Shown: positions 11,089-23,802, numbered from the stretch's first letter. The stretch: 64,000 nt of DNA from Acanthamoeba sp. SK_2022b (GCA_027943245.1 JANDJZ010000013.1:124001-188000); one strand, 5' to 3'. Notes: a model not told the origin generated them from the letters alone. Program-made: numbers and translations.

Positions 11089-12980
11089 ATGGAGGACAAC
11101 AAGGAGCAGCTTGTGGAAGAGATGGTGGGGGTGCTGCAGATGCTAGTGCAAGCACCGTCAGTGAATGGCATTCACACTGAGAAGGCCACCGTGTTAGCCC
11201 TCGCTCGCGAATCCCAGCGCCTTGGGCTCGACCACACCCTCCACGCGCTGGACGTGCGTACGCCCCTCCGACAAGCAAATGCGTGGCTGACTTAGGGCAC
11301 ATGGGTGCAGGAAGACAGGCCCAACCTGGTGGTCTCTGTGGGCGACGGCGAGCCCAGTTTCCTCTTCATCGCACACTCAGACACTGGTGCCCTCGCTTCA
11401 ACTTTAACCCAGAGCGCCGTTTGTGTCGATGCTGACTGGGCGCGCTGCCGCAGTGGGCACGGGCCAAGAGGAGCTGTGGAAGTACCCGCCGTTTGCAGGT
11501 GTGGTGGAGGATGGCATCCTTTACGCTCGCGGCGCGTGTGACAACAAGGCGGGGATGGGTACCCAAAGATCACCCGTAAGCGGTATTACTGTAAACTTAA
11601 TACAGTTCAGTGTGTGGCCTGTACACGCTCAAGCGACTAGCCGACACCATCGCCAAGACGGATGCGCGGTACCCCAAGCTGGGCAAGGTGCAGCTGGCCA
11701 TTGTGGCCGATGAGGAGAGTGGCGCCTGCAGTAATATCGGCATGAGGTAAGGCTCACCCTGCTCTTTCTAGACCATCATCGAGGTCATGATCTTTGCGCC
11801 TGCAGGTACCTGCTCGATCATAACTTTGTGGGAGGCAAAGGCGCCATTTACGGCTACCCCGGCACGCGTGTGACCATCGGTCACCGGGGTAAGTCGGGCC
11901 AGTCCCACTGTTGCTGGACAGCACGCCAGCACTAAGGCATGCTATTGGATTTGCTATTGCCAGGTCTGCTTCGCTTCACTATTGAAGTGCACGGCGAGCC
12001 GGTGCACGCCGGTACCTTGCGGAGTGACGTCTGTGAGGCTCTGACCAGGGTCCCCCTTACGGTAACACCGTCTCTGACCCAATAGGTAGCAGTGAATGGA
12101 CGAAGGGCACCAAGGGTGCCAACGCGACGATGGCAATCGTCGACATCCTATCGCGCATCGAGAAACACGAATGGCCCCTGGACGAGCACGAGAGCTTCCC
12201 CGGGCTCAACTTCATCTGCACGCCCGGCACGCTGATCAGCGGCGGCACCTACGAGAGCGTGGCACGCACACCACCTTCCCTCTGCATACATCGCATGTAC
12301 TTTCTTCATGACTCACGCCATGTCAGTCCTCCCATACAGATCCCCAACTACGCACAGACGTTGGTCGATATGCGCCCCATGCCCGACACCAACGTGGATG
12401 GCGTCATCGCCACTATTGAGAAGATCATCGATGACGTTGTACAGGTGCCTCTTTCCCTTCCTGCTCAAGAACTCAAGCGGCCTGTATCTGTATTCCTCGA
12501 TTTGAACTGTTGGACGCAGGAGCGCAACACCAAGCTGGGGAGCAATAAGTTGAAGGGTGGCATGAATATCAAGGCGCGCCTGCCTGCTGCCTTTATCCCC
12601 AAGGATCACCCGCTCGCCACGTCGTGCGTCAAAGCCGTGGAGAAAGTGCTCAACGAGACACCAGACGTAACCTTTCCCTGGACGACCGGTGACTAAATGT
12701 CAACTCCTTACAATTGCGGGGTTGAGCATGGGCGGATTCAGGTGGGCGGCTGTGGACCAGCAAATGAAGGCTACATGCTGATCGAGAAGGGCATCCCTAC
12801 CATCTGCGGCTTCGGACCCAAGGGCGGGGCCCCTCATGCGCCAAATGGTACATTGATTGTGTGCTTCTTCGTCGAAGAGCGCCTGATGTTTCTTTCTCTG
12901 TAGAGTGGGTCGAAGTGGCCTCTCTAGGGTCGACCGTGGACATTTACTACGACATCGTTTGTCGCTACCTCGACCTCTGA
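11089..12980 (+). CDS. M20-family metallopeptidase (ArgE/DapE-like deacylase)
   Basis: A two-zinc amidohydrolase-type peptidase of the acetylornithine deacetylase / succinyl-diaminopimelate desuccinylase / aminoacylase group. Metal-site motifs appear in order: FIAHSDT (His ligand), YARGACDNKAGM (bridging Asp), VADEESG (catalytic Glu and metal Glu) and the C-terminal GGAPHAPNE (His ligand). The lid domain lies between about 11960 and 12560. At least eight exons are needed; clear junctions include about 11252/11311 and 12690/12741, and the stop TGA is 12978-12980. The start is the ATG of MEDNKEQLVEEMV. Substrate cannot be told from sequence. No signal peptide is seen, so a cytosolic role is likely. 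Confidence 0.85.
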
Positions 12981-13096
12981 GCCTCACGCTTTCGTTGCGG
13001 ACGCAGGCTTAAAGTAAAGGTGCACTTTGGCCAACGCCACGCAGGCAAAAAGCTGAGCCGTGTAGAGAGAACACAAAGTCGCCCGAAGTACCGGGT

Positions 13097-14048
13097 ATGA
13101 ACATGGATCATACTGAGGGCCCACATAAGCTTAAGTCATGGAGCGTAAGCTACTCCTGTCGCGGGAAGGGCGGCAAGTGGGTCTCTTCCAAGAAGCAGGC
13201 TCTACTCTGCATATCCCCCCGCTTGCTTTCTGTAGTGCTTCCTGGCGATGCCGCTTGCAAGACTACCAGGCTTCTGGTAATGCCCCGCAGTCGTCAAGGA
13301 GCTTTTTCTGACGGCTGAGCTTCTTGCCGGCAGGAAAGTATCGATGTCGCGAGGGAAGAGGCCAAGCCTGTCGTGCAGATAGTAAAGAGCAGTATGTACT
13401 GCAAGGTACTCTATGGAGTCTGCCGATGGCGAATGCCTTCTCATCAACGCCACGACCAGGTCGGATGTGCTAGAGAGTTCCTGCTTCGTTTCAACACCAT
13501 TGCCGACCTCAGCGAGTGCCAACGCACCATGGTGCAAGCTGGGTCTGTTGAGTGGCGCCCCACTGGCGCGCAAAGCGAGAGCAATACGCTGACGGACGAT
13601 CAGAGCAGCCAGACTCAGCTTCCGAATCCTCAGATGGACATGGAGGAAGAAGAGATGGTTCACTCTCTCTTTCCTTGGCCTCCAGCCAACGCTAACCAGC
13701 TCCTAGACTCAGTGCTCGCAGATTGAAGGAAGCCAGCTCTCCCTCTCCCCGACCGATCTGTCCTACGTCCCTACGGGGAGCTTCTCTCTCCTTCCAACTC
13801 CATCCCCCCAACCGCCGGTTCCTCTTCCTCGAGCTTCCTCGGCGCCCGCCCCACAGCCAGCGCCAACAAGCGCCTCGCGGGGACAGGCCACGCTCGCTCC
13901 CAGCTCTCCCGTCCCTGCCACCATCACTGACGAGGTCGTGATCAACGAGGAAAACTTTGAGTACTACCTCGGCCTGTGCCTCAACGACCCGCGCTTCCCC
14001 CGTACGCCGTCCCTCTTCTTGCAGCACCTGTTCCCTCCCAAGCGCTGA
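13097..14048 (+). CDS. Uncharacterised Pro/Ser-rich protein
   Basis: Not recognised. A likely model starts at the ATG of 13097 or 13103 (MNMDHTEGPHK). It splices at the strong donor AGC|GTAAGC near 13145 and continues through an in-frame segment from about 13335 (ESIDVAREEAKP) to MDMEEEEM near 13657. After an intron at about 13658-13724 it resumes with IEGSQLSLSPTDLS, a Pro/Ser-rich linker and the compact C-terminus NEENFEYYLGLCLNDPRF, ending in TGA at 14046-14048. The low-complexity middle and the better-ordered ends suggest two short interaction segments. Function is unknown and the first exons are uncertain. Confidence 0.5.
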
Positions 14049-14260
14049 AGGCCCGCCGAATTCAGTGATCGTGGAGCAGGTAGAGAAGGTGTGGGTGCGG
14101 CACATGGGACTCGGCAGGAGGGCATCAGACATCATCGAAGGTCTCATGAAGTGAGAGAACAAGCGCCGGCAAGCCTCGGGAGGAATTAATATAACAGGTG
14201 GTGTATTGGCGCACGAGCCATCGCGCGTCGATGCGCATCAGGATTGGCCAGGGAAAGCGC

Positions 14261-16623
14261 TTACTGAGACTGGTGCGAAGGATCGAGGATCTCGCTGTGG
14301 AGGACTGGGTCCTTGTTGAGCGACTGGAAGAGGGAGTGGTTGAACTCCAGCTGTCCGTCCGGCGTGGCGTGCATCAGCTTCCTCGCCAGCTTGTCGATCG
14401 CCACCGTGGCCAGTACCGTCTGTCGGGGGGGGGGGGCACAACCGAGGCAATGATGAGGCACGAACACTGGGGGAGGTGGAGAGGCGCCTTACCTGGATGT
14501 AGGCGTCAATAAGGTCGTCGGTGCCGACGCCGAGGCGGTTGAAATCGCGGGTGTCCATGAGCAGCAGTCGGTTCGTCTCCGTGCTCCAGGTGTCGTCGTC
14601 GAGCTTGAATGACAGGTTCGTGCCGAGATAGTCCCAGGAAGTCTCGCCAGGGCTGAGGTTCTGGTCGTGCGGGATGCGTGGCACCACGCGTTCCATCGTC
14701 AGAATGAGAGACGACGGGAGCGAGAGGCGGCGGAGGTGGGGCTGCTGGGTCGTAGTACCTGGGGCAGGGGCTTGCGCGCCCTGCGAGAATAAATAGCAAG
14801 AGGACGGAATGACTTGTGGGTGAAGCTGTAGTGCACCATCAACCGGATGTCCGCGCAGTAGATGTTCTTGTTCTTGTCCGGAATCTGCACCACGATCCCC
14901 ATCAACACAACGCGAGGCTTGTTTTGGAGGAGCTCAAAGGGAAGAGTGAACGCACCGTGCCAACGTGGAAGTATTGGCCATGACGCGTGACAGAGCTCCA
15001 CGAGTAGTTGCCGATCAGGCTCTGCACGATGTACTGCTCATATGCGCCTTGTTGGTTCAGCTCCTTCATAAGCTCCTCCAGCTCCTGCTTGGAAGTGATC
15101 GTATAGACTCTGCAAAGAGCGGCCGCGCCGATTTAGCTGAGAGCAGAAGACAGTAACCCGCGCCACGGCGGGCGGTCACGACGTACCCCTGGCCAGCGTT
15201 AGAGTAGGGCACCTTGACGACGGCGTGGTCGCCCATGGACTTGACCCACAGCGGGATCTCGTCCTTGGCCACGTCCTCCCTGGTTTCGGGAACGCGAATG
15301 CTAAGGCCTGTCGTTCACAGCCAGCGGTGAGGCAAAGGCGACCTCTCCAGCCCAACAGTTCGCAACTCCTTGAAGGTACCTTTGGGCTCGAACTCGGCGT
15401 TGAAGAAGTCGTAGGCCTTGGCGGCCACGAGCTTGTTACGCCCGCCGGCAAGACAAGCCACCACGGGGTTGAGGATGAGCGTCTTGGCGCCCGCCACGGG
15501 GAGCCTGGTGAGCTTGTTTGAGTTGGGGGAACCGCGATCGTGGCCAGCCACGCGCATCGCACAGCATGGCATGCCGGGTGAGTTACCTGCTCCAGGGCTT
15601 CTGGGTGACGTAGCGGAAGGCGGCACGGATGCGATGCCACTCTCCATTGGGCGTTCTGGCTTCGAGCACCCAGTCTGAGGTCCACCTGACGTTGGGGTCC
15701 TCCTCGTGATCATGGGTTTCCACCAGCAGCACTTCTTCGTCGAACGAGTCGGCCAAGCACGCGGCATATCCGGCCGCCTCGGTTTCATTCTGGTGTTGGT
15801 GCCAGGGGGAAGACATGAGCGCGACCATCACACGACGCTGTTGGTTTGGGAGAATACCTTGTCGAACACCACGGCAAGAGATCCTTCGATCATCTTGCCG
15901 TTGGCCTTGCACTCCTCCAAGTAGGGCTTGAAGGTGTAATCGATGAGGTACTGGTAGCCGTTCTTCTCCTCGCCTTCGTTGAGAAGAGGGAAGGACTTCT
16001 GGCCAGAAGGGCAGCTGTTTGTCTCAATGACCACCATCTTGCGTCCTCTGTGGGTATCTGGAGTAAGCATGGATTACCATAAAATCGAAATGGAGATTGG
16101 AAGTTTGTTACCCCTTAGCCTCGGTCACGTTAAACAGATCAGCGCCAGACCATCTGAAATAAGAAGGCTTGTAGGAGAGCAACTCCTGCACAACGCATCG
16201 TGTAAGGAAAAAAGTGTGATTCTCAAATTCTCATTAAAAGAACAGGGAGAGAGTGGTACTTCAAGAGCCTTCCTATCAACAGTGGGGTAAAGGTGGGTGT
16301 AACGCGAAATGATCCGCTCGTTGTCCATCCGCATGAAATGAGCCACCAGAGGATGGATTTGAGCACTGGTGGAGCAGTGTTATAAAACACAGCCAGTGTG
16401 CGCAACATGATGAGTCAGTGAATAAAGGAAGGAACGAAGCAAAGGCCAAATGGGCTGTGGATTCGCACTTGAGCACTTTGGTGTAGAAGTGCTTGTCCAC
16501 CTCGAAGGAGCCCTGCTTCACCACCACGGCATACTTGCCCTTCTTGGTGTGCGGCTTCGTTACAGTAGGCTCAGCCTCAGACTGGCCAGTCTTAAGGTCA
16601 GCGTCCTTGTGGGGTGTCTCCAT
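14261..16623 (-). CDS. Conserved protein, possibly ATP-grasp related
   Basis: A multi-exon - strand gene from [11 protein letters not shown] (ATG at 16623) to a stop at 14261. Segments readable across introns include [34 protein letters not shown], a GYAACLAD helix, [67 protein letters not shown] and [16 protein letters not shown]. The layout of a long central beta-rich body with a VVKVP...GQG loop followed by QYIVQ resembles ATP-grasp ligases, where Lys and Gly-rich strands hold ATP. That is an impression from motif order only. The gene is about 300 bp from, and divergent to, the SPX fusion gene. The intron near 14420-14494 carries a long C-run just before its acceptor. Coding status is confident; function is not. 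Confidence 0.6.
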
Positions 16624-16919
16624 CTTGGCTGCAGGACAGTGACAACCTCAGGGCCAACAACGCAACTTCCCGAACCGGACAAAAACTGCCCCCAAGCTCT
16701 GGCGCTGCGGTTCCCGGACGCCCCGCGAAATGCTAGCGAAAATAGACGAATGCGCTGGGCGTTTGGGCAGTGTTCGTTCCAACCATTCCACTGTTAAGCG
16801 CGCGTGTGCCTGTAGGCTGGAGATGAAAATCTGAAACGCGCACAGGCCAAGGGAACCGTGAGGTCGCGCACTCCCCGTTCTCAACCACTCTTGACGAAAG
16901 AACAAACGGCAACGCAAGG

Positions 16920-19333
16920 ATGAAGTTCGGAAAGCAGCTCCTGTTAAAACAATCGGAGGAATGGAGAGAATCATACATTAACTACAAGCAGCTTGTGCAT
17001 CTGCTCAAGGATTTGGCGCAGCTGTTAGCGCCCGACGGAAAGACGGATGAGTACACGCAAGCAGAGAAGGAGTTTATCGCCGCCATTGAAGCAGAAGCGA
17101 TTCGCGTCAACGCAGCCTACCTGGCGCTCGAGGAGCAGGTCAACCAGCAGCTTAAGAAGTTGAGGGAGAAATACCGCGATAAGAGTGCCCACACGCCGGA
17201 ATCGCTATCAGTGCTCAGGAACGATGTCCTAGTGTGCTCCCAATCCATCTTTTACTTGCAAGAGTTTGGAGGTCTCAACGCCACCGGCTTCCAAAAGCTC
17301 ATCAAAAAGACGGAGAAGCTACTGGGGGGCAAGGCCAACGTACCCTGGGCCAAGGGTCTCAAGGCTGCCTACAGCACTAAAGATTTCTACCTCTCCAAGA
17401 AACCTGCCAAATTCAACCAAATCGCCACCGTACGCACACTTGCATCTCGTCTTCACTTTTTTGGTTATTATTTTTATTTGTATGATTTTATTTACTTGCC
17501 TTATCTGACTTTTTTGCCTTTTGATGCTGTTATGTTTTTTTCTCGATATAGTTGTATTTTTTTAATTTTTTTAAATTTACTTTTGAATTGTAATTTTACA
17601 ATTTTTATTATTACGCTTACCCCATGCGCCTTGGCCGTTGTGGTGCGTGCATTGTCGCTGGCCAAACAGAAAATCCAGCAGGCCAACGAGCTGTCGGACA
17701 AGACGACTGAGTCGATCAAGTCGACCCTGAACCAGACCGAGCTGCACGTCGGCGAAGATCTCGATCTCGCTGCCCTCCCCCGGGGCAGCATCACTCGCCT
17801 GTGGGTCACTCTCGTGCAGGACTCTATGGCCCGGCCGATCGAGATTCCAATTATGGTACGTAAACGCAGCCATTCTCTTCCTCAACGATTAATGCCGCGC
17901 GGCCGTGGACTAAAGACCAGTTCTGGGCGCCACAGGTAGCCTGTGGCGCCTTCACGGGCCCCACTGTGGGCATCACTGCCGCCGTACACGGCAACGAGCT
18001 GAACGGTATTCCGCTCATTCATCGCCTCTTCAACGAAATTGACTGTAACACGCTGTGCGGCACACTCGTCGCCATCCCCGTGGTCAACACTCTCGGTATT
18101 CCTATTCCTTCCATTTCCCGCCTCTCTTCCTCTGCTTCATGCCACGCGCGTGCTGACCCACCGCACGCAACGCAGGCTACATTAACAACTCGCGCGGGTT
18201 CAGCGACGGAGCGGACCTGAACCGCGTGTTCCCCGGCTCGGGAGCGCCCAACTGCAGCAAGATATTCGCCAACCGATTCCTCCACAGGATCGTCAAGAAG
18301 TTCGAGTACCTCATCGGTATAATGCCCCGCTAGCTCTCGTGTGTAAAATTGCTAAAGCGGGCGGGGGTCGGCTGTGGGGTCTTCAGATCTGCACACTGCT
18401 TCGTTTGGACGTGTTAATTCTTTCTACGTGCGTGCGGACATGAACGATCCCATCACCAGGCGGATGGCCTTCCTTCAGCACCCGCAAATCATAGTGCAGT
18501 GCGTCTCGCTAGTTTTCCCAGCCACAAATGGATCACGTTTCCCCTCACACCCATTTCTCCTCCACGATCAGCAACACCGGGCCCGATGGCTCCCTGCGCG
18601 GAGCAGCGGCTCAGCTCGGTATCAACGCGATCACCGTCGAGATCGGCAACCCACACACCTTCCAGCTGAGGTACCCCTTCTTCTTTTCTTTTATGAATTT
18701 GTTGCTCTGCCCCTTCAAACAACAATTATTGAATATCAACTTAACACACGCGAAACAGATATATCAAGAGCGCATTGATCGGCGTTGACAACATTCTGGG
18801 ATTCCTGAACATGATCTCGCACGAGGAGCCGGAGAGGGAATACGAACCTGCCATCTGCAGCTCCTCCTACTGGCTCTTTACCGACGTTGGCGGTCTTTTG
18901 GGTTCGTCTTCCTCTCTTCACACACATATGTACACCACCCACAGTGTACAGGCAGGCGCGTCAATTTCCATACACACCCCTGGTGTTCGCATGAGGATCC
19001 GCTCTAATTGTGTACTGACGCGTCATCTGCTGCGTGGCTCATCGGACAGAGGTGCGGCCCGAGATCAACACATGGGTGAGGAAGGACCAGCTCATCGCCG
19101 TCGTGAAGAACATCTTTGGCGACGTTATTAAGAAGTATTACGCCCCAGAGGACGGTGCGCGTGCCCTGCTCCCCCCGGCGGTGCGAGCGAATGTTGCTCA
19201 CGTCAATTGAATTGGCTTATTAGGCATTGTGATCGGCAAGAACGTCAACCCAGTCAACCAGACGGGCGACAGGATCATCCACTTGGGCATCGCCGGCAGC
19301 GAGTTCAGCAAAAGGCAGAACGACGGACACTGA
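16920..19333 (+). CDS. SPX domain fused to aspartoacylase/AstE-type zinc hydrolase
   Basis: Two domains in one protein. Residues 1 to about 170 (exon from 16920) are an SPX domain: [31 protein letters not shown] and the basic helix [13 protein letters not shown]. In SPX proteins such Lys-rich helices bind inositol pyrophosphates as phosphate-status signals. After an AT-rich intron (about 17430-17635) and a linker comes an M14-like succinylglutamate desuccinylase/aspartoacylase domain: [11 protein letters not shown] (zinc His and Glu), ADLNRVFPG (substrate Arg), DLHTASFG (third zinc ligand) and ITVEIGNP (catalytic Glu). It ends at the TGA at 19331-19333. All catalytic motifs look intact, so both halves may be active. 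The junctions about 17429/17636, 17853/17936 and 18108/18178 keep frame. Linking the hydrolase to phosphate sensing is inference. Confidence 0.85.
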
Positions 19334-19548
19334 CCGCCCCATTCTTTCCGATGCACAACCCTGTCCTCACATTCAACAGCAACGGCCAGGCGCGAGACAG
19401 CAACCTCGCTCCCCGCCGCTACATATTTATTTACTCAACGGCGCTTGCGCACGTGTATCAAACAAAACCTTCACCACCGCCCATCGCGCCTTTCCTCGCC
19501 TGTTACTCTTCTCACGAACGTGGCCGACAGAACATTTACTCAGGAGGA

Positions 19549-20750
19549 TCACAAGGCCTGCAACACCTTGATGATGCGGATGCCCCGCAAGCGATTCTCA
19601 TAGATGAGTGGCGTCACTCGGATGTGTGGCGGCACGGCTTGCGCCACCTCCCGCCAGAGCGCCAAACAATGCTCTGTGCCTCCAGCCTTGTCACCGTGAA
19701 GCAGCGCTTGGTGTGGTGGCCTCCCGCTCTCCGATCTGCGAAGGTTGGCGTCAGCGTTGTAGTAAAGACGCATAGATCGACAAGAGTGGCGACCTTCGCA
19801 GGACTCTAGCGACTTCCTTGACAAATGGCACCACGTTGTAGGGCACGCCACATGGCCCACCCGACTTGTTGATCTCACACAGGCACACCACCTGGAGCAT
19901 CGGGTCAATGAAAACAACTGGGGAGGGGGGGGAGAGAGAGAGAGAGAGAGAGCGACACCAAGCAAGTGAAGGAAGACGCTACCCCTCTGCCGAGGACCAG
20001 GTCAAACGTGTCGTCGGGCCAGGGGAGCGGCTTGGTATTATCCCCCAGCGTTTCGCCAGATAGCGGTGCGTCGGTGTCCACTCTCCCGTCCTCGTACACC
20101 TTACGAAACACATCGCTTGTACTGATGCTCTTTCTTCGTGGGTAATCAAGGAGAGGTGCTGCACCTGGCTTACAACCTGAAAGTCGACACTGCCCTGCGC
20201 AAATGGTCGCAGCCTAAGGTAGTGTAAGCCTTGGAGGGAGCAAGTGCACAGTCGATCATGGAATACGCACATGTGGGCGACAGTATCGTGGCGAGTTTCA
20301 TCCAGCGGCAACTCGCTCAGAACAAGGATTGTCCTTGGCACCTGCCGGCGTCAGGATAGGGGTGAGCAACGTGTGAGGCCAAGAATGAATGCGGCGATGG
20401 CAAGAAGAAGGAGGGACCCCGAGCTGCTGGTAGGCGTGGAGGAAGGACTTCATGCCACCACTCTTTCGCAGATCCCTCTTCCACACGTTCTCCGGGTCAC
20501 AGTTGAACAGAAACAGGGGGTGGTCTGGGCCGCTCACCACGACCGTGTCCGCGTCGCCCGGCCTCTCCCACGGCATCAGCATGCCCGCCTCCCACCAGCG
20601 GCCGCTGCTTCCTCGCCTGGCGGTGCACTCCACCTCTACGTGTTGGGCCTCTTGCTGCACCGCAACCACCTCTTCCGAACTTGGTCCCGAAGCGGCAGCA
20701 AGCTCGCGACAGGGACAAAAGGCGCCTGCCGCACATGCCCCGGTGCGCAT
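19549..20750 (-). CDS. Putative class I SAM-dependent methyltransferase
   Basis: A five- or six-exon - strand gene starting at the ATG of 20750 (MRTGACAAGAFC). Segments in order: SGRWWEAGMLMPWERPGDAD, a strand-like TVVVSGPDHPLFLF, VPRTILVLSELPLDETRHD, SDVFRKVYEDGRVDTDAP, LPWPDDTFDLVLGR and, near the end, VPFVKEVARVLRRSES. The DDTFDLV strand followed by a helix ending in EVARVL is typical of methyltransf_11 type enzymes (motifs post-I and II). A clear GxGxG motif I was not found, so the catalytic call is tentative. It ends at 19549. One intron near 19932-19952 contains a (GA)n run. Confidence 0.5.
19931..19952. repeat. (GA)n microsatellite in methyltransferase-like gene intron
   Basis: A run of GA dinucleotides preceded by a short G tract. 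It reads (CT)n in the sense strand of the - strand gene and so forms part of a pyrimidine-rich intron. Confidence 0.85.
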
Positions 20751-20896
20751 CTTTTGGTTCCTTTGCTTTCTTTTGTGATAAAAAAAAAACGTTAAGAATT
20801 TTAACGACTCTCTTTTTCTCTCAGTTAAAAAAAATGGCTCCGTAGACCGACCGGTCGTCTGTACACGTGGGTAGTTTGGAGAGGGGAAGCCTGGGC

Positions 20897-23802
20897 CTAG
20901 TAGGTCTGGTATTCGTCACCATCGTCGCTGGTGGGCTTGGCCGTGGGCTTGAAACTGTGCTCCTTGCCCTTCTGCTTCTCGTTGAAGGCACAGTCCAACT
21001 TGTGCCGGAAGATCATGTCTCCCTTCTCGTTCAAGCACAGCACGTTGATCAACTCCTTCACAAGAGGGAGAGGATAAGGACAGGTTGGCGGCGATGGTGG
21101 TGGTGGGGAGATCATGAGGAGAAGAAGGTGAACCTTTTTCTGGTGGACAAACTTGGGGTCTTCGCGGACCTTGTCGTTGACGTCGACTTTGGCGAACTTG
21201 ATCTGGTCGTCCGCCTTCTGCACGTAGGTGAAGACGAGCGTGGAGGAGGGCGAACGCGTCTTAAAAGCCTTGGTGTCCTCCTCCGCCAGCTGCGAGGGAA
21301 TGCGGAAAAGGAAGTCGCCTGGACCCCCCCCACAGCAGTAGCGTTGATGGCCCATCAGCCACCATCGCGCCTGCTGCAATTGGATCAAGGTTGCTCTCTC
21401 GCGGAAGGCGCAGGGCATACCTGGCTTGGCGTCCATTTGCTTGAGGAGGATCACAGCGTCTTTGTGGGTGAGGAACATGCGCAGGGAGTAGTTCCTCCAG
21501 AGATCGTAGTACTACAGGTTGGGCATTTGAGAGAAAGGAAAAGGATTAGGAGGGGGAGAGGGGGGAGTGATGAGAAACAAGCTTCAACACCGGTGCCGAG
21601 GTGTAGACGCAGGCGGATGGTATACCGATTTAATGGCCTGTACGGCGTTATAAAGCCAATGGCCAACGCGAGTTTGCATATACGTTTCGAACGTGACGAT
21701 CTCGTCCTTGCTGCACTCCTTGCCAGCATTTGCGATGCCTGTGTGAAGGGAGTTAGCCCGACAGATTGGAAACGGGCATGTGATGTTTCCCTCTGTCGGT
21801 GGGGCACGCACGTACCCAGCTTCTCGCCGAGGAAACGAATGGACTGGGGGTGCATGGGTTCGTTCAGCTGGCGCTGGTAAAAGTAGGCGAACCGCTTCGC
21901 CAGTTCGGCCCAGGTGAGCTGTTCATACTCGGGGCCCTTTGCGGCATACCAGATGACGATGGCCCAACACTGGACCTTGGCCTTGGTGTGGGGATAGGCG
22001 ACCATGGGCAAATGGCGCACGTCCCCGTCCCTATAGAAGGAGTCTGCAGTGTGTCCCACATCGCGCGCACACAATACGATCGTATAAACGTAAGCGGCAA
22101 TAACAGAAGAAACCGCAGAGGCAATGCGCACGCACCGAGAAGAATCGAACTGGTGGAACCGGAGTGGGATGGAGTGTGCAAGAGCCTGAACTGCACATTG
22201 GCCACCTTCACGCCGCCGACGCAGGTCTTCATGACGGTGGGGAAGGGGAAATGACACTCGATGACTGTGCTGGTGGCCGCCACTCTGATGGCCAGGCTGA
22301 CTGTGAGACACAGGAGATTTGCCATATGCGGGGAAGAGAAGCAAGGAGTGTGGCATGTGTGTGTCGTACCGTTGGTCGTTAGTGTCGTCGTGTACCGTGA
22401 GTTGAGTGGGCTGTACAACCACGGGCTGTGGGAGGTTCGACCTCGTGATGAGACACTCTACGCTCAACGGTCTCAGGCTGAGGTGGTTTTACAGAGCGGA
22501 CAGTGTTAATACAGGCCACTCATGAGGAGCAGCCCTACAGGGAGAGGCAAAGACGATCACACCACACGCACGCACGCACATACCCGGTGGGAGTGCACGT
22601 GATGGTGACCTTGGTGGGAGTCTTGGCCGCGGAGAATATCACTTCGTCGTAGAGTACCTTGCTGCAACGGAAGAAGAAGAAACAGAACGAAAGGTCAACG
22701 TTCGAGTGAAAACAAGAAGAGGCGACTGCACTAAAGCAGGGCAGGGAGGAGGTAGTTACATGATCCTGGGACTCTGTCCGAGCCCGGGCACGCTGAGGCT
22801 CGACTTGACGTCGGCCGTCCAGGCCCCAGCGGAGGCGGCGTTGTAGGGCGGAGGCGGCGAGGAAGGCGGCGAATAGCCCGGCGACTGGGAGCCGGGCGAG
22901 GACGGCTGCGACCCCACGGGTGACAGGAGCTGCGTGGAGGCAGGCGACAAAGATACGATCGAAGGGAGAGAGAACGATGACGTGGGCGACGTCGAGAGTG
23001 GCAGTGGTCCGCTGCCGACCGTCGGTGCTGTCGGTGCGGGCAGGAGGTTGGGAAGCGAAGCCTGCTTCTTCTTGAGGGGCTTCTTGCGCTTGTTAGAGGA
23101 AGAGGAGGAGGAAGAGGAGGAGGGCGCGATTGCGACAGGCCCAGACATAGGACCGGCCGACCCAGACGAGGCCAACGAACCCGAGGTCATGGCAACGTTG
23201 AAGACGTGCATCTGACCGGAGAGGGAGAGAGGAGACGTATAGGCAGAGCTCGTGGGAGGCGAGCGTTGGCCGAGGGTGGGGTTGTCGCCTGATGAAGACA
23301 AGGCAAAATGGACTGTGCTCGTGGGCGATGTGGAGAATGATCCGAAGTAGGGCGAATTTGAAGTCGGGCTTCCGCGCGGCCGAGAGGGTGGGAACTCGGA
23401 GATCTGGATCTCGGGTAGGGGGTAGTGGCCACCAGACGTTGATGAGGGTGTGGGGGCTGCTGAAAAATTACTCGGATTAAATGCTGGCAGGCCAAACTGT
23501 TGTTGATGTGGATTGTGGTCCTGGGAGGATCCAGTGTGTGAAGCGAAGAACGGATGAGCGGCGAGGGCATTCTCTATGAAGTTCATCTGAGATTGGAGAT
23601 TGCGCTGCTGCTGCTGAAGTTGTTGCTGCTGAAGCTGGGCGATGTGATGATTACCAGCGCTCACACCCCCAAAGCTCGCTTCGTCCTGATCGAAGGCCGA
23701 TACCCGTTCGGATGCTGCCCCATCAAGAACCGCCTCGAAGTCGAACGTGTCTAGGTCCAGCCCTATCTCTGCCTCTTCCTCCTCATCCTTTGTCCAATCC
23801 AT
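20897..23802 (-). CDS. STAT-like transcription factor with SH2-type domain
   Basis: Starts at MDWTKDEEEEAEIGLD (ATG at 23802). The first exon (to about 22760) is a disordered activation-like region with Gln runs near 23620, many Ser/Pro, and the basic cluster NKRKKPLKKK near 23080, a possible nuclear signal. The next exons give KVLYDEVIFSAAKTPTK and beta-rich segments like an Ig-fold DNA-binding region. Then come ELAKRFAYFYQRQLNEP, HWLYNAVQAIKS, LWRNYSLRMFLTHKDAVILL and GDFLFRIPSQLA. The last matches the STAT SH2 strand GTFLLRFSES, with Arg as the phosphotyrosine-binding residue. The protein ends SDDGDEYQTY, so two tyrosines lie at the extreme C-terminus, where STATs carry their activating site. 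Dictyostelium has STAT and CudA-type factors of similar plan. Family call is moderate; exon limits are approximate. Confidence 0.65.

Noticed and set aside
20867..21880. 337-codon + strand frame opposite the STAT-like gene
   Set aside because: It is antisense to well-supported exons with SH2-type motifs and carries no motif of its own.
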